Assembly (NCBI GenBank): GCA_016285355.1
Contig: JAEEQP010000036.1
Coordinates: 1 to 37,377, forward strand
DNA from: Bacteroidales bacterium
GTDB lineage: Bacteria > Bacteroidota > Bacteroidia > Bacteroidales > F082
DNA: 37,377 nt
Direction: 5' to 3'
Below the pieces are notes generated by a model. It saw only the letters and a list, made by a program, of their open reading frames with translations. It was not told the origin of the DNA and searched no databases. Position numbers and translations under genes: made by a program. Positions 1-7,602 of the stretch are shown here, piece after piece. Within the stretch, counting starts at the first letter, position 1; each line of letters opens with the position of its first letter.

Positions 1-647
1 ATACTGTTCCAGTTGCCTTTGCCATTGAGGAAAATGAAATGGATGGTTTGACCCAAGGTAAGGAACAGGGCGACAGCCCAAAAGTAGAAGGCCAGACCTT
101 TATAGCGGCTCAGGACCTTGTTGGCTTTGGGCCACCATAGTTGTAGGGCAAAAGCTACGATGAATGGCAGTCCGATAACCGTTCCGATGCGTCTCAAGAT
201 TTGCAGGAAAGATTCGAGGAAAGGCATGTCTTGGTTCATGCCGATGAAAGAGAAATAGACGGGTGCCACGAGGGAAACCATAAGGTTGCCGATGATGGAG
301 TAGGAAGTCACGGTGTTACGGTCGGCTCCCAGCATGGTGCTCACCACAGCCACTGAAGCCGCCACAGGACAAAGTACGCCAATAAGCACACCTTCTGCAA
401 TGATTTCATTGACATTTAAAAGCCTAAGCAAAGCGTAACCGCCCAGACTCACCCCCACTTGAAAAAGGATAATCCAAATGAACAAAGGCTTGAATCTCAG
501 TTTCGTGATGTCGACAGCCGTGAATGTCAACAACAAGATGGTGAAAATGATATAGGGCACCACCACGCTGAAGGCTGCACAATAGTCGTGTAACAACAAT
601 CCCAGCACAATGGCGATGGGTAGGACATAACTTTTGATTTTTTGCAT
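1..647 (-). CDS. BASS-family (bile acid:sodium symporter-like) transporter, partial
   Basis: The minus strand encodes about 215 residues from an ATG at 647 (start MQKIKSYVLP) and runs off the left edge, so the C-terminus is missing. The protein is almost wholly hydrophobic, with about six visible membrane segments. It contains an LCPVAASVAVVSTMLGAD stretch that resembles the conserved loop and helix of the bile acid:sodium symporter/Acr3-like superfamily. Known members are inner-membrane secondary transporters for organic anions or arsenite; the substrate here cannot be told. It is transcribed divergently from the nitroreductase at 718, with 70 bp between them. Family assignment rests on pattern recognition, not on an alignment. 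Confidence 0.72.
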   Translation of the reverse strand, partial: MQKIKSYVLPIAIVLGLLLHDYCAAFSVVVPYIIFTILLLTFTAVDITKLRFKPLFIWIILFQVGVSLGGYALLRLLNVNEIIAEGVLIGVLCPVAASVAVVSTMLGADRNTVTSYSIIGNLMVSLVAPVYFSFIGMNQDMPFLESFLQILRRIGTVIGLPFIVAFALQLWWPKANKVLSRYKGLAFYFWAVALFLTLGQTIHFIFLNGKGNWNS

Positions 648-689
648 GTAAATCCACATTTGGGGCTGCAAAATTGCGAAATTTATCCG

Positions 690-697
690 TACCTTTG
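690..697 (+). promoter_or_regulatory. Bacteroidota -7 box (TACCTTTG) for nitroreductase
   Basis: TACCTTTG matches the Bacteroidota primary sigma -7 consensus TAnnTTTG and lies 20 bp upstream of the ATG at 718. No well-spaced -33 TTTG was found. Confidence 0.6.
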
Positions 698-717
698 CCG
701 ACCTAAACATTTTTATT

Positions 718-1353
718 ATGAAGAAGTATACTCTCATCATTGCAGCCTTGACCGTAATCCTTTGCGGTTGCTGTAACAAGGACAAATGTTCTAACGAGAA
801 CACAAAAGAAGAAACTATCATGAACACAACCATGCAAGACCTGCTGACGCGCCGCAGCGTGCGCAGCTACACCGACGAAGTGCCTCCGCGTGAGGTCATT
901 GAAGAAATTTGCCAGGCGGGCACTTACGCTCCCACAGGCATGAACCGCCAAGCCCCCATTATCATTGCCGTCACCAACCGCGAGGTGCGCGACAGACTGA
1001 GCAAACTCAACGCTGGAGTCTTCGGCAAGGACAACGACATGGATCCGTTTTATGGGGCTCCAGTCGTGTTGGTCGTCTTGGCCGACACTACGGCAGCTTT
1101 CACGTGGAAGGAAGATGGCTCCCTCGTCATGGGCAACCTGCTCAATGCCGCCCATGCCAAAGGTTTAGGCTCCTGCTGGATTCACCGCGCCAAGGAAGTC
1201 TTTGAGACGGAAGAAGGCAAAGCCATCCTCACAGAACTCGGCATCGATGCCAACAAGTATGTGGGTATCGGCAACTGCATCCTTGGCTATGTGAAGGGTG
1301 ACTACCCCGAAGCCAAGCCGCGCAAGGAGAATTACGTCTACTGGATTGAATAA
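718..1353 (+). CDS. Nitroreductase-family protein with lipoprotein-like signal
   Basis: 211 residues. The nitroreductase fold (FMN-dependent NAD(P)H oxidoreductase) starts near residue 39: the FMN-phosphate-binding RRSVRSY motif is at about 44-50, followed by the YAPTGMNRQ segment, a central GNLLNAAHAKGLGSCWI helix and the terminal IGNCILGY segment, all typical of small nitroreductases. Unusually, about 34 residues precede the domain and look like a lipoprotein signal: a hydrophobic core, then LCGC with a possible lipidated Cys at 18. An in-frame ATG at codon 35 (MNTTMQDLL) would give the usual cytoplasmic enzyme. The -7 box at 690-697 supports the upstream start. The next gene overlaps its last codons, so the two are probably cotranscribed. 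The substrate is unknown. Confidence 0.85.
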   Translation: MKKYTLIIAALTVILCGCCNKDKCSNENTKEETIMNTTMQDLLTRRSVRSYTDEVPPREVIEEICQAGTYAPTGMNRQAPIIIAVTNREVRDRLSKLNAGVFGKDNDMDPFYGAPVVLVVLADTTAAFTWKEDGSLVMGNLLNAAHAKGLGSCWIHRAKEVFETEEGKAILTELGIDANKYVGIGNCILGYVKGDYPEAKPRKENYVYWIE

Positions 1354-2251
1354 GTCGTCCACACTCATCGGGCACCTCGCATGTTTCGGTGCCTACTGCA
1401 TTTTCGGGTTCAACATCGTTTGTTGCAAGAACATTTCCAACGCCCACGTGTTGACCCCGATGGACTTGTTTTGCTTAAGGGCGACAGGGGCCACGATTTT
1501 ATTTTGGCTCTTGTCGCTCTTTATGCCCAAGGAAAAGGTGCCGCTGAAAGACTTACTGCAAATCTTTGTGGCCTCCATGCTCGGACTTTTCCTCACGCAA
1601 ATGAGTTTTCTGAAGGCCATCACCATGACCACCTCTATCGACTTGAGCATCGCCAACACTTGCACACCAATTATGACCATGTTTGTGGCGGCCATCGTTC
1701 TGAAGGAGCCTATCACTTTCAAGAAAATCGGTGGCGTGTTGGTGAGCTTGGCGGGTGTCTTGATTCTGATATTCAATTCGGTGGGATTGGGTGGCGGTGC
1801 CTCCGAAACGAAACCTATGGGTATTGTTCTCGCCGTCCTCAATGGCCTGACGTTTGCTCTTTATCTCGGCATCTTCCGCCCTTTAATCTCAAAATATAAC
1901 GTGGTCACCTTCATGAAATGGATGTTCCTGTTTTCCATGTTGGTGGCTTTGCCGTTCAACGCGAGGCATTTCTTCCAACTTCCTTTCAGCCAGATGGACA
2001 GCAAGGTGCTTTGGCAGGTGGCTTACGTGGTCGTTTTCGCCACTTTTGTCGCTTATTTCTTGATTCCTGTCGGGCAAAAACGACTTCGCCCCACCTTGGT
2101 CAGCATGTATAATTATGTACAGCCCATCATTGCGACGCTTATCAGCATCATCATCGGTTTGGATCACCTCACATGGAAGAAAATTGTGGCCATGATTTTG
2201 GTGTTTTCCGGCGTTTGGATTGTCAACCAAAGTCGGGCAGCAGCCCATTAA
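1346..2251 (+). CDS. EamA/DMT-superfamily transporter
   Basis: 301 residues from a TTG at 1346, which overlaps the nitroreductase stop (TAA 1351-1353). A GTG at 1298 would add 16 residues, but these are polar, Arg-rich and lie over nitroreductase codons, so the TTG is preferred: the protein then opens directly with the first helix (LIGHLACFGAYCIFGFNIV). About ten membrane segments in two EamA halves are visible, including the SIDLSIANTCTPIMTMFVA segment and a VQPIIATLISIIIG segment in the second half that are typical of drug/metabolite-type inner-membrane exporters. The substrate is unknown. A 26-bp palindrome directly downstream separates it from the convergent protease gene. Confidence 0.85.
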   Translation: MNKSSTLIGHLACFGAYCIFGFNIVCCKNISNAHVLTPMDLFCLRATGATILFWLLSLFMPKEKVPLKDLLQIFVASMLGLFLTQMSFLKAITMTTSIDLSIANTCTPIMTMFVAAIVLKEPITFKKIGGVLVSLAGVLILIFNSVGLGGGASETKPMGIVLAVLNGLTFALYLGIFRPLISKYNVVTFMKWMFLFSMLVALPFNARHFFQLPFSQMDSKVLWQVAYVVVFATFVAYFLIPVGQKRLRPTLVSMYNYVQPIIATLISIIIGLDHLTWKKIVAMILVFSGVWIVNQSRAAAH

Positions 2252-2257
2252 TACATA

Positions 2258-2283
2258 TAGAGGCGGTGCATGCACCGCCTCTA
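2258..2283. terminator. 26-bp perfect palindrome, likely bidirectional hairpin/terminator
   Basis: TAGAGGCGGTGCA and its exact reverse complement meet with no spacer, so single-stranded copies can fold into a 13-bp GC-rich stem. It lies 6 bp after the EamA stop and 32 bp beyond the end of the convergent C25 protease gene. There is no strong U-tract, so it may be a REP-like element or a transcript-end stabiliser rather than a canonical terminator. Confidence 0.6.
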
Positions 2284-2315
2284 CACAACAAAAACAATAC
2301 TATACACAACTTGTA

Positions 2316-5300
2316 TTATTCTTTCACAAACCTTCTGGTTTCCGAAGTCTTGTCGTTCGTCAGGCGGACGAAATAGATGCCTGATGGCATATCAGAGGTG
2401 TTGATTTCCACCTTGTTGGCGCAGTTCTTTTGGCTGTAGACCAAGGCACCCATGAGGTTGTAGATTTCCACGGTGCCGAGAGCTTCTTGCGCCTCAACGG
2501 TCAGCTTGTCACTGACGGGATTGGGATAGACCATCGTCTTGCTGCCGTTTTGTTCGCCAACGCCTTCAGTATACATAAGGTGGGCGACAAAGTTGCGGTT
2601 GGCCGTGGCAATGAAGGTGAAGGTCTTGTCTTCCGTCAACACCGAGCCGTTTTCCGTCCAGTTCTGGAAGGCCCAGTCTTCGTTGCTCACCATAGTGATG
2701 GTCACTTCATCGCCGTAGTTGTAGGTGCCGCCGCCCGTGGCAGTGCCGCCTTCAGCAGGATCGACGGTGGCCGTAATTTCAATGGTCTGCAAGGCGAAGT
2801 TGGCTACTAGGTTACGGTCAAGTGATACGTTAAAGCTATAGGTCGGATTGGTGGAAACCTGAGTGCCGTTCTCGGTCCAGTTCAGGAAATCGTAACCTTC
2901 GTTGGGTGTGGCGATTACTGTGCATTGTTGCCAGAAATTATAAGTTCCGCCGCCTTCAACCGTGCCGGCATAACTCGGGTTGGCCGAAACGTTGATGTCG
3001 AACGTTTGTAGTTCAAAGTGCGCGACATATTGAGCCGATTCGGTGACGGTGAAGCTATAGGTTTGATTGGTACTGACCTGTTGCCCGTTCTTGGTCCAGT
3101 TGATAAAGATGTAATAACCAGTGACGGGTGTAGCCGTCAAAGTGCAGTTCTGCCCATAGTTGTAAGTGCCGCCGCCAGTGACGGTGCCGCCAGTGGTCGG
3201 GTCGGCAGTGGCCGTGATGGTATAGGTCTGCTGCTGGAATTGTGCCACTAAAGTGCGGTTGCCCGTGACGGTGAAGGTGTAGTTGGCACTGTTGGAAACT
3301 TGGTTGCCGTTCTCCGTCCATCTCAGGAAGGTATAGCCGTTAGCAGGTGTCGCGATGACGGTGCAGTTGTCGCCGTAATGGTAAGCCCCGCCACCTGTGA
3401 CGCTACCGCCATTGCTCGGATTGGCCGACACGCTGATGTTGTAGTTCTGTTGCTGGAACTGGGCCACCAAAGTACGGTTGCCTGTAACGGTAAAGGTGTA
3501 GTTAGGATTGGTGGAAACCTGAGAGCCGTTTTCAGTCCATCTTAAGAAGGTATAGCCTGTAGCAGCTGTGGCACTCACGGTGCATTGCTGGCCTTGTTGA
3601 TAGGTGCCACCGCCAGTGACACTACCTCCGTTGCTCGGATTGGCTGACACCGAGATGGTGTAGCTCTGCTGTTGGGATTGGAAGTTCGCCACCAAGGTAC
3701 GGTTACCTGTCACGGTGAAGGTGTAGTTGGCTTGGGTGGAGACCACGTTGCCGTTTTCAGTCCAGTTGGTGAAGGTGAAGCCGTTGTTGGCCGTGGCATG
3801 TACAGTACAGGATTGGCCTTGTTGATAAGTGCCGCCGCCTGTGACAGTGCCACCGTTGGTAGGATTGGCACTCACAGTGATGTTGTAGCTTGTGCCGCCA
3901 CCACCCACGTTAATGTCTTGGATATAAGGCTGACGTTGCGGCTTTGTGACCACAATCTTCACTTGTCCCGAGCCGACACCGCTCACTGGCACATTGACCG
4001 TACCCGAAGCAGGTACCAAAGCTGCGCCTTTCAGTACATTGTTTTGCGAAATACCGACATACGAGCCTGCTTCAGCACTCACCGTGAATGAGGTGGCACC
4101 TGTGGGGAAGGTGCTGGCATGGTTGACCGTGTTGGGGGTCGGATTTACACGGTAAGGCATGATGGAGCCGTCGCCGAGCACGTGGTAGGCTTGCCAATAA
4201 TAAGTCGGGCTGGAGCTGGTCTGATAGTTTCCGGCATGGGCGTAACACACTGCAAGGTTGCCAAGGAAGACGATGGAAGAAACGGTATTGTATGTGTCAT
4301 CCATCCAGATGCCGTCATAAACGCCTGTAGCAGTGTTGTTGATGTTGGGCATTTGGCCAAAAGTGGTGGTGGCACCAACGCCGAAGTAATAGTCCTCGTA
4401 CCAATAGGTCACAGGGCAGGAACCAATATAGGAATAGGCGGCTTTGTTCTCACCACGAAGCATGGCCTCACCGAAGCAGGGTTGGCTGTAACCGAAGTTG
4501 CCAGTCAAGCAGCAGTTACCCATGGCAAGGAAGTATTTGTTGGAGTTGGTGAGCGCATTCACTTGGGAACTGGACAGTTGAGGGTCGGACCAAGCGGTTT
4601 CGCTGCCGTGGGCAGTGTAGTTGACAAAACCTGTACCTGAACTTAATGAAGCGTAGCAGTTCGTATAAGGCTGGCCTAACCAATTATAGACATTGGTGAA
4701 ACCATGCGCGGTGTTGTAATAATACTGCATTGCATATTGAATGGTGGGTTTGCCGACGTAATTGGTCCAATAGCTGTCCCAACCGGCGATAAGAGTCACG
4801 TTGTTAAGGTAGCTTGGGTCGGGCATGGTGTATTGCTCGTACTGCAGGATCTTGTTGACGATAGCGGTAACCTGATTCGTATTTTCTGCCGACATACGGC
4901 TGTAGAACATGTCGGGGAAATAGTCATTGTCGATAGAGCCGTAGTAGAGGTCAGTCACTTTTTGAGTGGCAGTGCCACTGGTTTTTCCTGGGATTTGTCC
5001 TGTGTCGCCGACGAGGACGAGGAAAGTCGGTGTAGCACCTTGGTTGACACCAGTATTGTACAAGTTCTGCACGTAGGACTGAATGGCGTTATAGTTGCCG
5101 CCGGCTTGTGCCGTAGTCACCACGTTCACGTCGAAACCTTTTTGAATCTTCCAGTTAATCCAAGGCTGCAGGGCGGAAATGTAGTTTTCAGGCGTGATGA
5201 CAATCATGTGGACAGGATAAGCCATCAGGTCGGGGTGGTCGGTGTAGACATCGAGAATTTGGCGGTAGTTGAACATCTGCTTGTAGACGATGTCGAAATA

Positions 5301-5945
5301 GGGACTGTAAGTGCTCAGCAACATGCGCTCTGTTTCGGCACGGTCGGCACCGTCGAAATTCACTTCCACCTCAATGTCGTTGAACACACGCAAAGTGTTG
5401 GAGGTGGGATTGTAGCTCACTGGGTTGATGACCAACGAGCCAACGCGAATACCGCGCATCGTGCCTTGCACCTCGATGGTAGCTTCTGGAACCGAGGCGA
5501 GGCTGCGGGTTTGGTAGGCAGCGGCGTTGTAGACAAACTCGATTTCGTCAGGGTTCTGGTCCTTGCGGACGGAAGGCTGACGAGGCACGATGGTGTTGAT
5601 GCCATACGTTGCGAGGTCGTAATCAGTGTAGGAATAATTCGTCACCGTGACACTGGGTGTGGCACCAAAAGGCACGGCTAAGAGTTGATGCGAAGCAGGC
5701 AGTTCGGGTGCGCCGATTTCGCCGGAGATGTAGGTACCTTCGATGGCGATTTCAGAGAAAGTACCTCTTTCAGTGGGCACTTCAATGCTCTCGATGGAGC
5801 CATAGCTGAACACGGCGGTGAGTTTGTTGAACTCGCTTCTCGTGATTTCAGCCTTCGTTTCATGACGCAAGTCGATGCGGCCATTCTGGCCCATGGCGAA
5901 CACAGTGCTCAAGGCCAAAACAAGAAGGATGGATATTTTTTTCAT
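2316..5945 (-). CDS. Gingipain-like C25 cysteine protease with six InlB-type repeats and T9SS sorting domain
   Basis: 1209 residues from ATG 5943-5945; an ATG nine codons upstream lacks a signal peptide. Order: signal peptide (1-20, ending FAMGQ), gingipain-type propeptide (about 20-225), C25 catalytic domain (about 230-590), a barrel-like region, six tandem 72-73-residue repeats (about 686-1123), and a T9SS type A sorting domain (about 1135-1209, opening with YPNPVSDKL, ending RRFVKE). The catalytic pair is H446 (AHGSETAW) and C479 (NCCLTGNF); their 33-residue spacing equals that of His211 and Cys244 in RgpB. Family knowledge predicts export by Sec, then T9SS, with the sorting domain removed and the enzyme surface-anchored or released. 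Each repeat carries GGTVTGGGTY-like and NWTENG-like motifs (divergent InlB B-repeat). Cleavage specificity cannot be read. Confidence 0.93.
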   Translation of the reverse strand: MKKISILLVLALSTVFAMGQNGRIDLRHETKAEITRSEFNKLTAVFSYGSIESIEVPTERGTFSEIAIEGTYISGEIGAPELPASHQLLAVPFGATPSVTVTNYSYTDYDLATYGINTIVPRQPSVRKDQNPDEIEFVYNAAAYQTRSLASVPEATIEVQGTMRGIRVGSLVINPVSYNPTSNTLRVFNDIEVEVNFDGADRAETERMLLSTYSPYFDIVYKQMFNYRQILDVYTDHPDLMAYPVHMIVITPENYISALQPWINWKIQKGFDVNVVTTAQAGGNYNAIQSYVQNLYNTGVNQGATPTFLVLVGDTGQIPGKTSGTATQKVTDLYYGSIDNDYFPDMFYSRMSAENTNQVTAIVNKILQYEQYTMPDPSYLNNVTLIAGWDSYWTNYVGKPTIQYAMQYYYNTAHGFTNVYNWLGQPYTNCYASLSSGTGFVNYTAHGSETAWSDPQLSSSQVNALTNSNKYFLAMGNCCLTGNFGYSQPCFGEAMLRGENKAAYSYIGSCPVTYWYEDYYFGVGATTTFGQMPNINNTATGVYDGIWMDDTYNTVSSIVFLGNLAVCYAHAGNYQTSSSPTYYWQAYHVLGDGSIMPYRVNPTPNTVNHASTFPTGATSFTVSAEAGSYVGISQNNVLKGAALVPASGTVNVPVSGVGSGQVKIVVTKPQRQPYIQDINVGGGGTSYNITVSANPTNGGTVTGGGTYQQGQSCTVHATANNGFTFTNWTENGNVVSTQANYTFTVTGNRTLVANFQSQQQSYTISVSANPSNGGSVTGGGTYQQGQQCTVSATAATGYTFLRWTENGSQVSTNPNYTFTVTGNRTLVAQFQQQNYNISVSANPSNGGSVTGGGAYHYGDNCTVIATPANGYTFLRWTENGNQVSNSANYTFTVTGNRTLVAQFQQQTYTITATADPTTGGTVTGGGTYNYGQNCTLTATPVTGYYIFINWTKNGQQVSTNQTYSFTVTESAQYVAHFELQTFDINVSANPSYAGTVEGGGTYNFWQQCTVIATPNEGYDFLNWTENGTQVSTNPTYSFNVSLDRNLVANFALQTIEITATVDPAEGGTATGGGTYNYGDEVTITMVSNEDWAFQNWTENGSVLTEDKTFTFIATANRNFVAHLMYTEGVGEQNGSKTMVYPNPVSDKLTVEAQEALGTVEIYNLMGALVYSQKNCANKVEINTSDMPSGIYFVRLTNDKTSETRRFVKE
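2578..3888 (-). repeat. Six tandem coding repeats of about 218 bp inside the C25 protease gene
   Basis: The six copies encode units that begin YNITVSANP/YTISVSANP/IEITATVDP and end RTLVANF/RNFVAHL. Units 1-3 are the most alike, with near-identical TENG...NYTFTVTGNRTLVA tracts, while 4-6 diverge progressively. The high similarity of 1-3 makes this a likely site for copy-number change by recombination. Confidence 0.85.
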
Positions 5946-5969
5946 GTTGAATAGTTTGTAATGATGGTG

Positions 5970-5977
5970 CAAAAGTA
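5970..5977 (-). promoter_or_regulatory. -7 box (TACTTTTG on minus strand) for C25 protease
   Basis: CAAAAGTA on the given strand is the reverse complement of TACTTTTG, matching TAnnTTTG. It lies 24 bp upstream of the ATG at 5945, which supports that start over the longer one, whose first codon would overlap the box. Confidence 0.6.
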
Positions 5978-6018
5978 ATGAAAATCATGTTTCATAGATG
6001 ATTTTGGGAAAAAGTTTC

Positions 6019-6026
6019 TAAATTTG
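6019..6026 (+). promoter_or_regulatory. -7 box (TAAATTTG) for AlkD-like gene
   Basis: TAAATTTG matches the Bacteroidota -7 consensus, 24 bp before the ATG at 6051. With the opposite box at 5970-5977 it forms a divergent promoter region. No clear -33 element. Confidence 0.55.
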
Positions 6027-6050
6027 CGGCTATAAAAAACCAGATTTTGC

Positions 6051-6770
6051 ATGAACAGACTCTATACTGAAATCTTTGCAAAGCAAGACCCTACCCAAGT
6101 CGAGGGTCTCTCACGTTTTTTCAAGACGGGCAAAGGACAATATGGCGAGGGCGACAAATTTTTAGGCATCAAGGTGCCAGTGACGCGTGAAGTGGTGAAG
6201 CAATGCTGGCAGGAAACCTCCTTTGAGGACTTGGAAACCTGCATCACCTCCGAATACCACGAAATGCGCATGGCTGCTCTGCTGACCTTGGTGCAAATCT
6301 TCAAACACGCCAAGAAAGACAAAACTTTGCAACAACAATGTATAGACTTCTATCTCGCTCACACGCAATATATTAACAATTGGGACTTAGTTGACCTTTC
6401 GTGCTACGAATTGCTCGGCACATGGCTCTTGGACAAGGATAGAACCTTGCTCTACGACCTTGCTCGCGACGGCAAGACGATTTGGGAACAACGTATCGGG
6501 ATGGTGAGCACTATGCAGTTCATCCGCCATGGCCAAGTGGATGATACTTACGCTATTGCGGACATCTTCTTGGCCAAGCCCCAACCTTTGCACGACCTAT
6601 TGCAAAAAGCCGTCGGCTGGCTCCTCCGCGAGGCAGGCAAACGCGACGAGCAACGGCTGAAAAACTGGCTCTCAACGCGATACATGACCATGCCACGCAC
6701 TATGCTACGCTATGCAGTTGAGAAGTTTTCGGAAGAAGAGCGAGCTTGTTTTATGAATAACAAAACCTAA
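6051..6770 (+). CDS. AlkD-like DNA alkylation repair protein
   Basis: 239 residues, close to the usual AlkD length. AlkD proteins are HEAT-repeat DNA glycosylases that excise positively charged N3- and N7-alkylpurines without flipping the base. Visible landmarks: LGIKVPVTR near 38-46, HEMRMAALLTLV, the NWDLVD motif at 110-115, and KAVGWLLREAGKRD near 187-199, ending in TMPRTMLRYAVEKF. W111, D115 and W190 sit where Bacillus cereus AlkD has W109, D113 and W187, so the catalytic set looks intact. The gene starts 105 bp from the divergent C25 protease start and is followed by an inverted-repeat element. Confidence 0.93.
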   Translation: MNRLYTEIFAKQDPTQVEGLSRFFKTGKGQYGEGDKFLGIKVPVTREVVKQCWQETSFEDLETCITSEYHEMRMAALLTLVQIFKHAKKDKTLQQQCIDFYLAHTQYINNWDLVDLSCYELLGTWLLDKDRTLLYDLARDGKTIWEQRIGMVSTMQFIRHGQVDDTYAIADIFLAKPQPLHDLLQKAVGWLLREAGKRDEQRLKNWLSTRYMTMPRTMLRYAVEKFSEEERACFMNNKT

Positions 6771-6781
6771 ACTAGCGGCGT

Positions 6782-6841
6782 TTCGACAGGCTCAACGACC
6801 TTAGCTGGGCTGAACAAATTAAGGTCTCTGAGCTTGTCGAA
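6782..6841. repeat. Inverted-repeat extragenic element, GTCGAAGG family (copy 1)
   Basis: A 22-nt left arm (6782-6803, TTCGACAGGCTCAACGACC...) and right arm (6820-6841, ...CTGAGCTTGTCGAA) are reverse complements with a few mismatches, separated by 16 nt. Related one-arm copies occur at 24122-24140 and 30902-30931. It sits between the AlkD-like and hydrolase genes and behaves like a REP sequence. Confidence 0.8.
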
Positions 6842-6859
6842 GGGCCGAAATAAAAAGAC

Positions 6860-7543
6860 ATGTTAGATATTCAACTCCATTACATCGAACAAGGCCAAGG
6901 CCATCCCTTGATTTTCCTCCACGGCAATGGCGAGGACAACAGCTATTTCGTCCACCAAATCGACCATTTTTCAAAAGACTATCGCGTCATCGCCATTGAT
7001 ACACGCGGTCACGGAAAGTCACCGCGAGGGGAGAAGCCTTTCACCATCAAGCAGTTTGCAGAGGATTTACACGATTTCATGGACGAAAAAGGCATCGCAA
7101 AAGCTAATATTTTAGGTTTCTCCGACGGTGGCAACATTGCCTTGGAGTTTGCCCTGAAACACCCAGAACGGATTGAAAAACTGATTCTTAACGGTGCCAA
7201 CCTCTTCCCAAGCGGCGTGAAACCCTTGTATCAATGGCCCATCGAAATCGGTTACCGCATCGCAAAAATGTTTTCCAAAAAATCCGAAAAAGCCAAGCAA
7301 AACACCGAAATGCTTGGTTTGATGGTCAATGAGCCGCACATCGAGCCTTCGGAACTTTCCCGCTTGACGATGCCTGTGCTGGTCATCGCTGGCAAAAAAG
7401 ACATGATTAAGGAGTCGCATACGAGGCTCATATACAAGAGTTTGCCCGATGCACAGTTGAACATCATCGAAGGCGACCATTTTGTGGCCAACAAGAATGC
7501 GGATGTATTTAATAAGGTGGTGGGCGCGTTTTTAAGAAAATAA
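6860..7543 (+). CDS. Alpha/beta-fold hydrolase
   Basis: 227 residues, with no signal peptide, so probably cytoplasmic. It shows the alpha/beta hydrolase landmarks in order: oxyanion-loop HGNGED (21-26), IDTRGHGKS (46-54), nucleophile elbow GFSDGG with Ser88, acid D181 in AGKKD and base H207 in GDHF. The HGNGxD and GFSDGG pattern is common in small Bacteroidota and Firmicutes hydrolases annotated as esterase or lipase-like; the actual substrate is not evident. The cap region is short. It is followed after only 3 bp by the promoter box of the C10 protease gene. Confidence 0.9.
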   Translation: MLDIQLHYIEQGQGHPLIFLHGNGEDNSYFVHQIDHFSKDYRVIAIDTRGHGKSPRGEKPFTIKQFAEDLHDFMDEKGIAKANILGFSDGGNIALEFALKHPERIEKLILNGANLFPSGVKPLYQWPIEIGYRIAKMFSKKSEKAKQNTEMLGLMVNEPHIEPSELSRLTMPVLVIAGKKDMIKESHTRLIYKSLPDAQLNIIEGDHFVANKNADVFNKVVGAFLRK

Positions 7544-7546
7544 TAC

Positions 7547-7554
7547 TACATTTG
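7547..7554 (+). promoter_or_regulatory. -7 box (TACATTTG) for C10 protease
   Basis: TACATTTG matches TAnnTTTG and begins 4 bp after the hydrolase stop codon, 48 bp upstream of the ATG at 7603. It supports transcription independent of the hydrolase. Confidence 0.55.
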
Positions 7555-7602
7555 CAGGCAATTCGAAGAATCAACGTAGTTAAATTGAAACATTGTCTGA
7601 AA

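Noticed and set aside
3400..3888. Intergenic or mobile repeat
   Set aside because: The repeats are in frame within the protease gene and encode InlB-type modules.
4704..5681. 325-residue plus-strand open frame opposite the C25 protease
   Set aside because: It is antisense to a convincing protease catalytic domain and prodomain, and its His/Val-rich translation is typical of a shadow frame.
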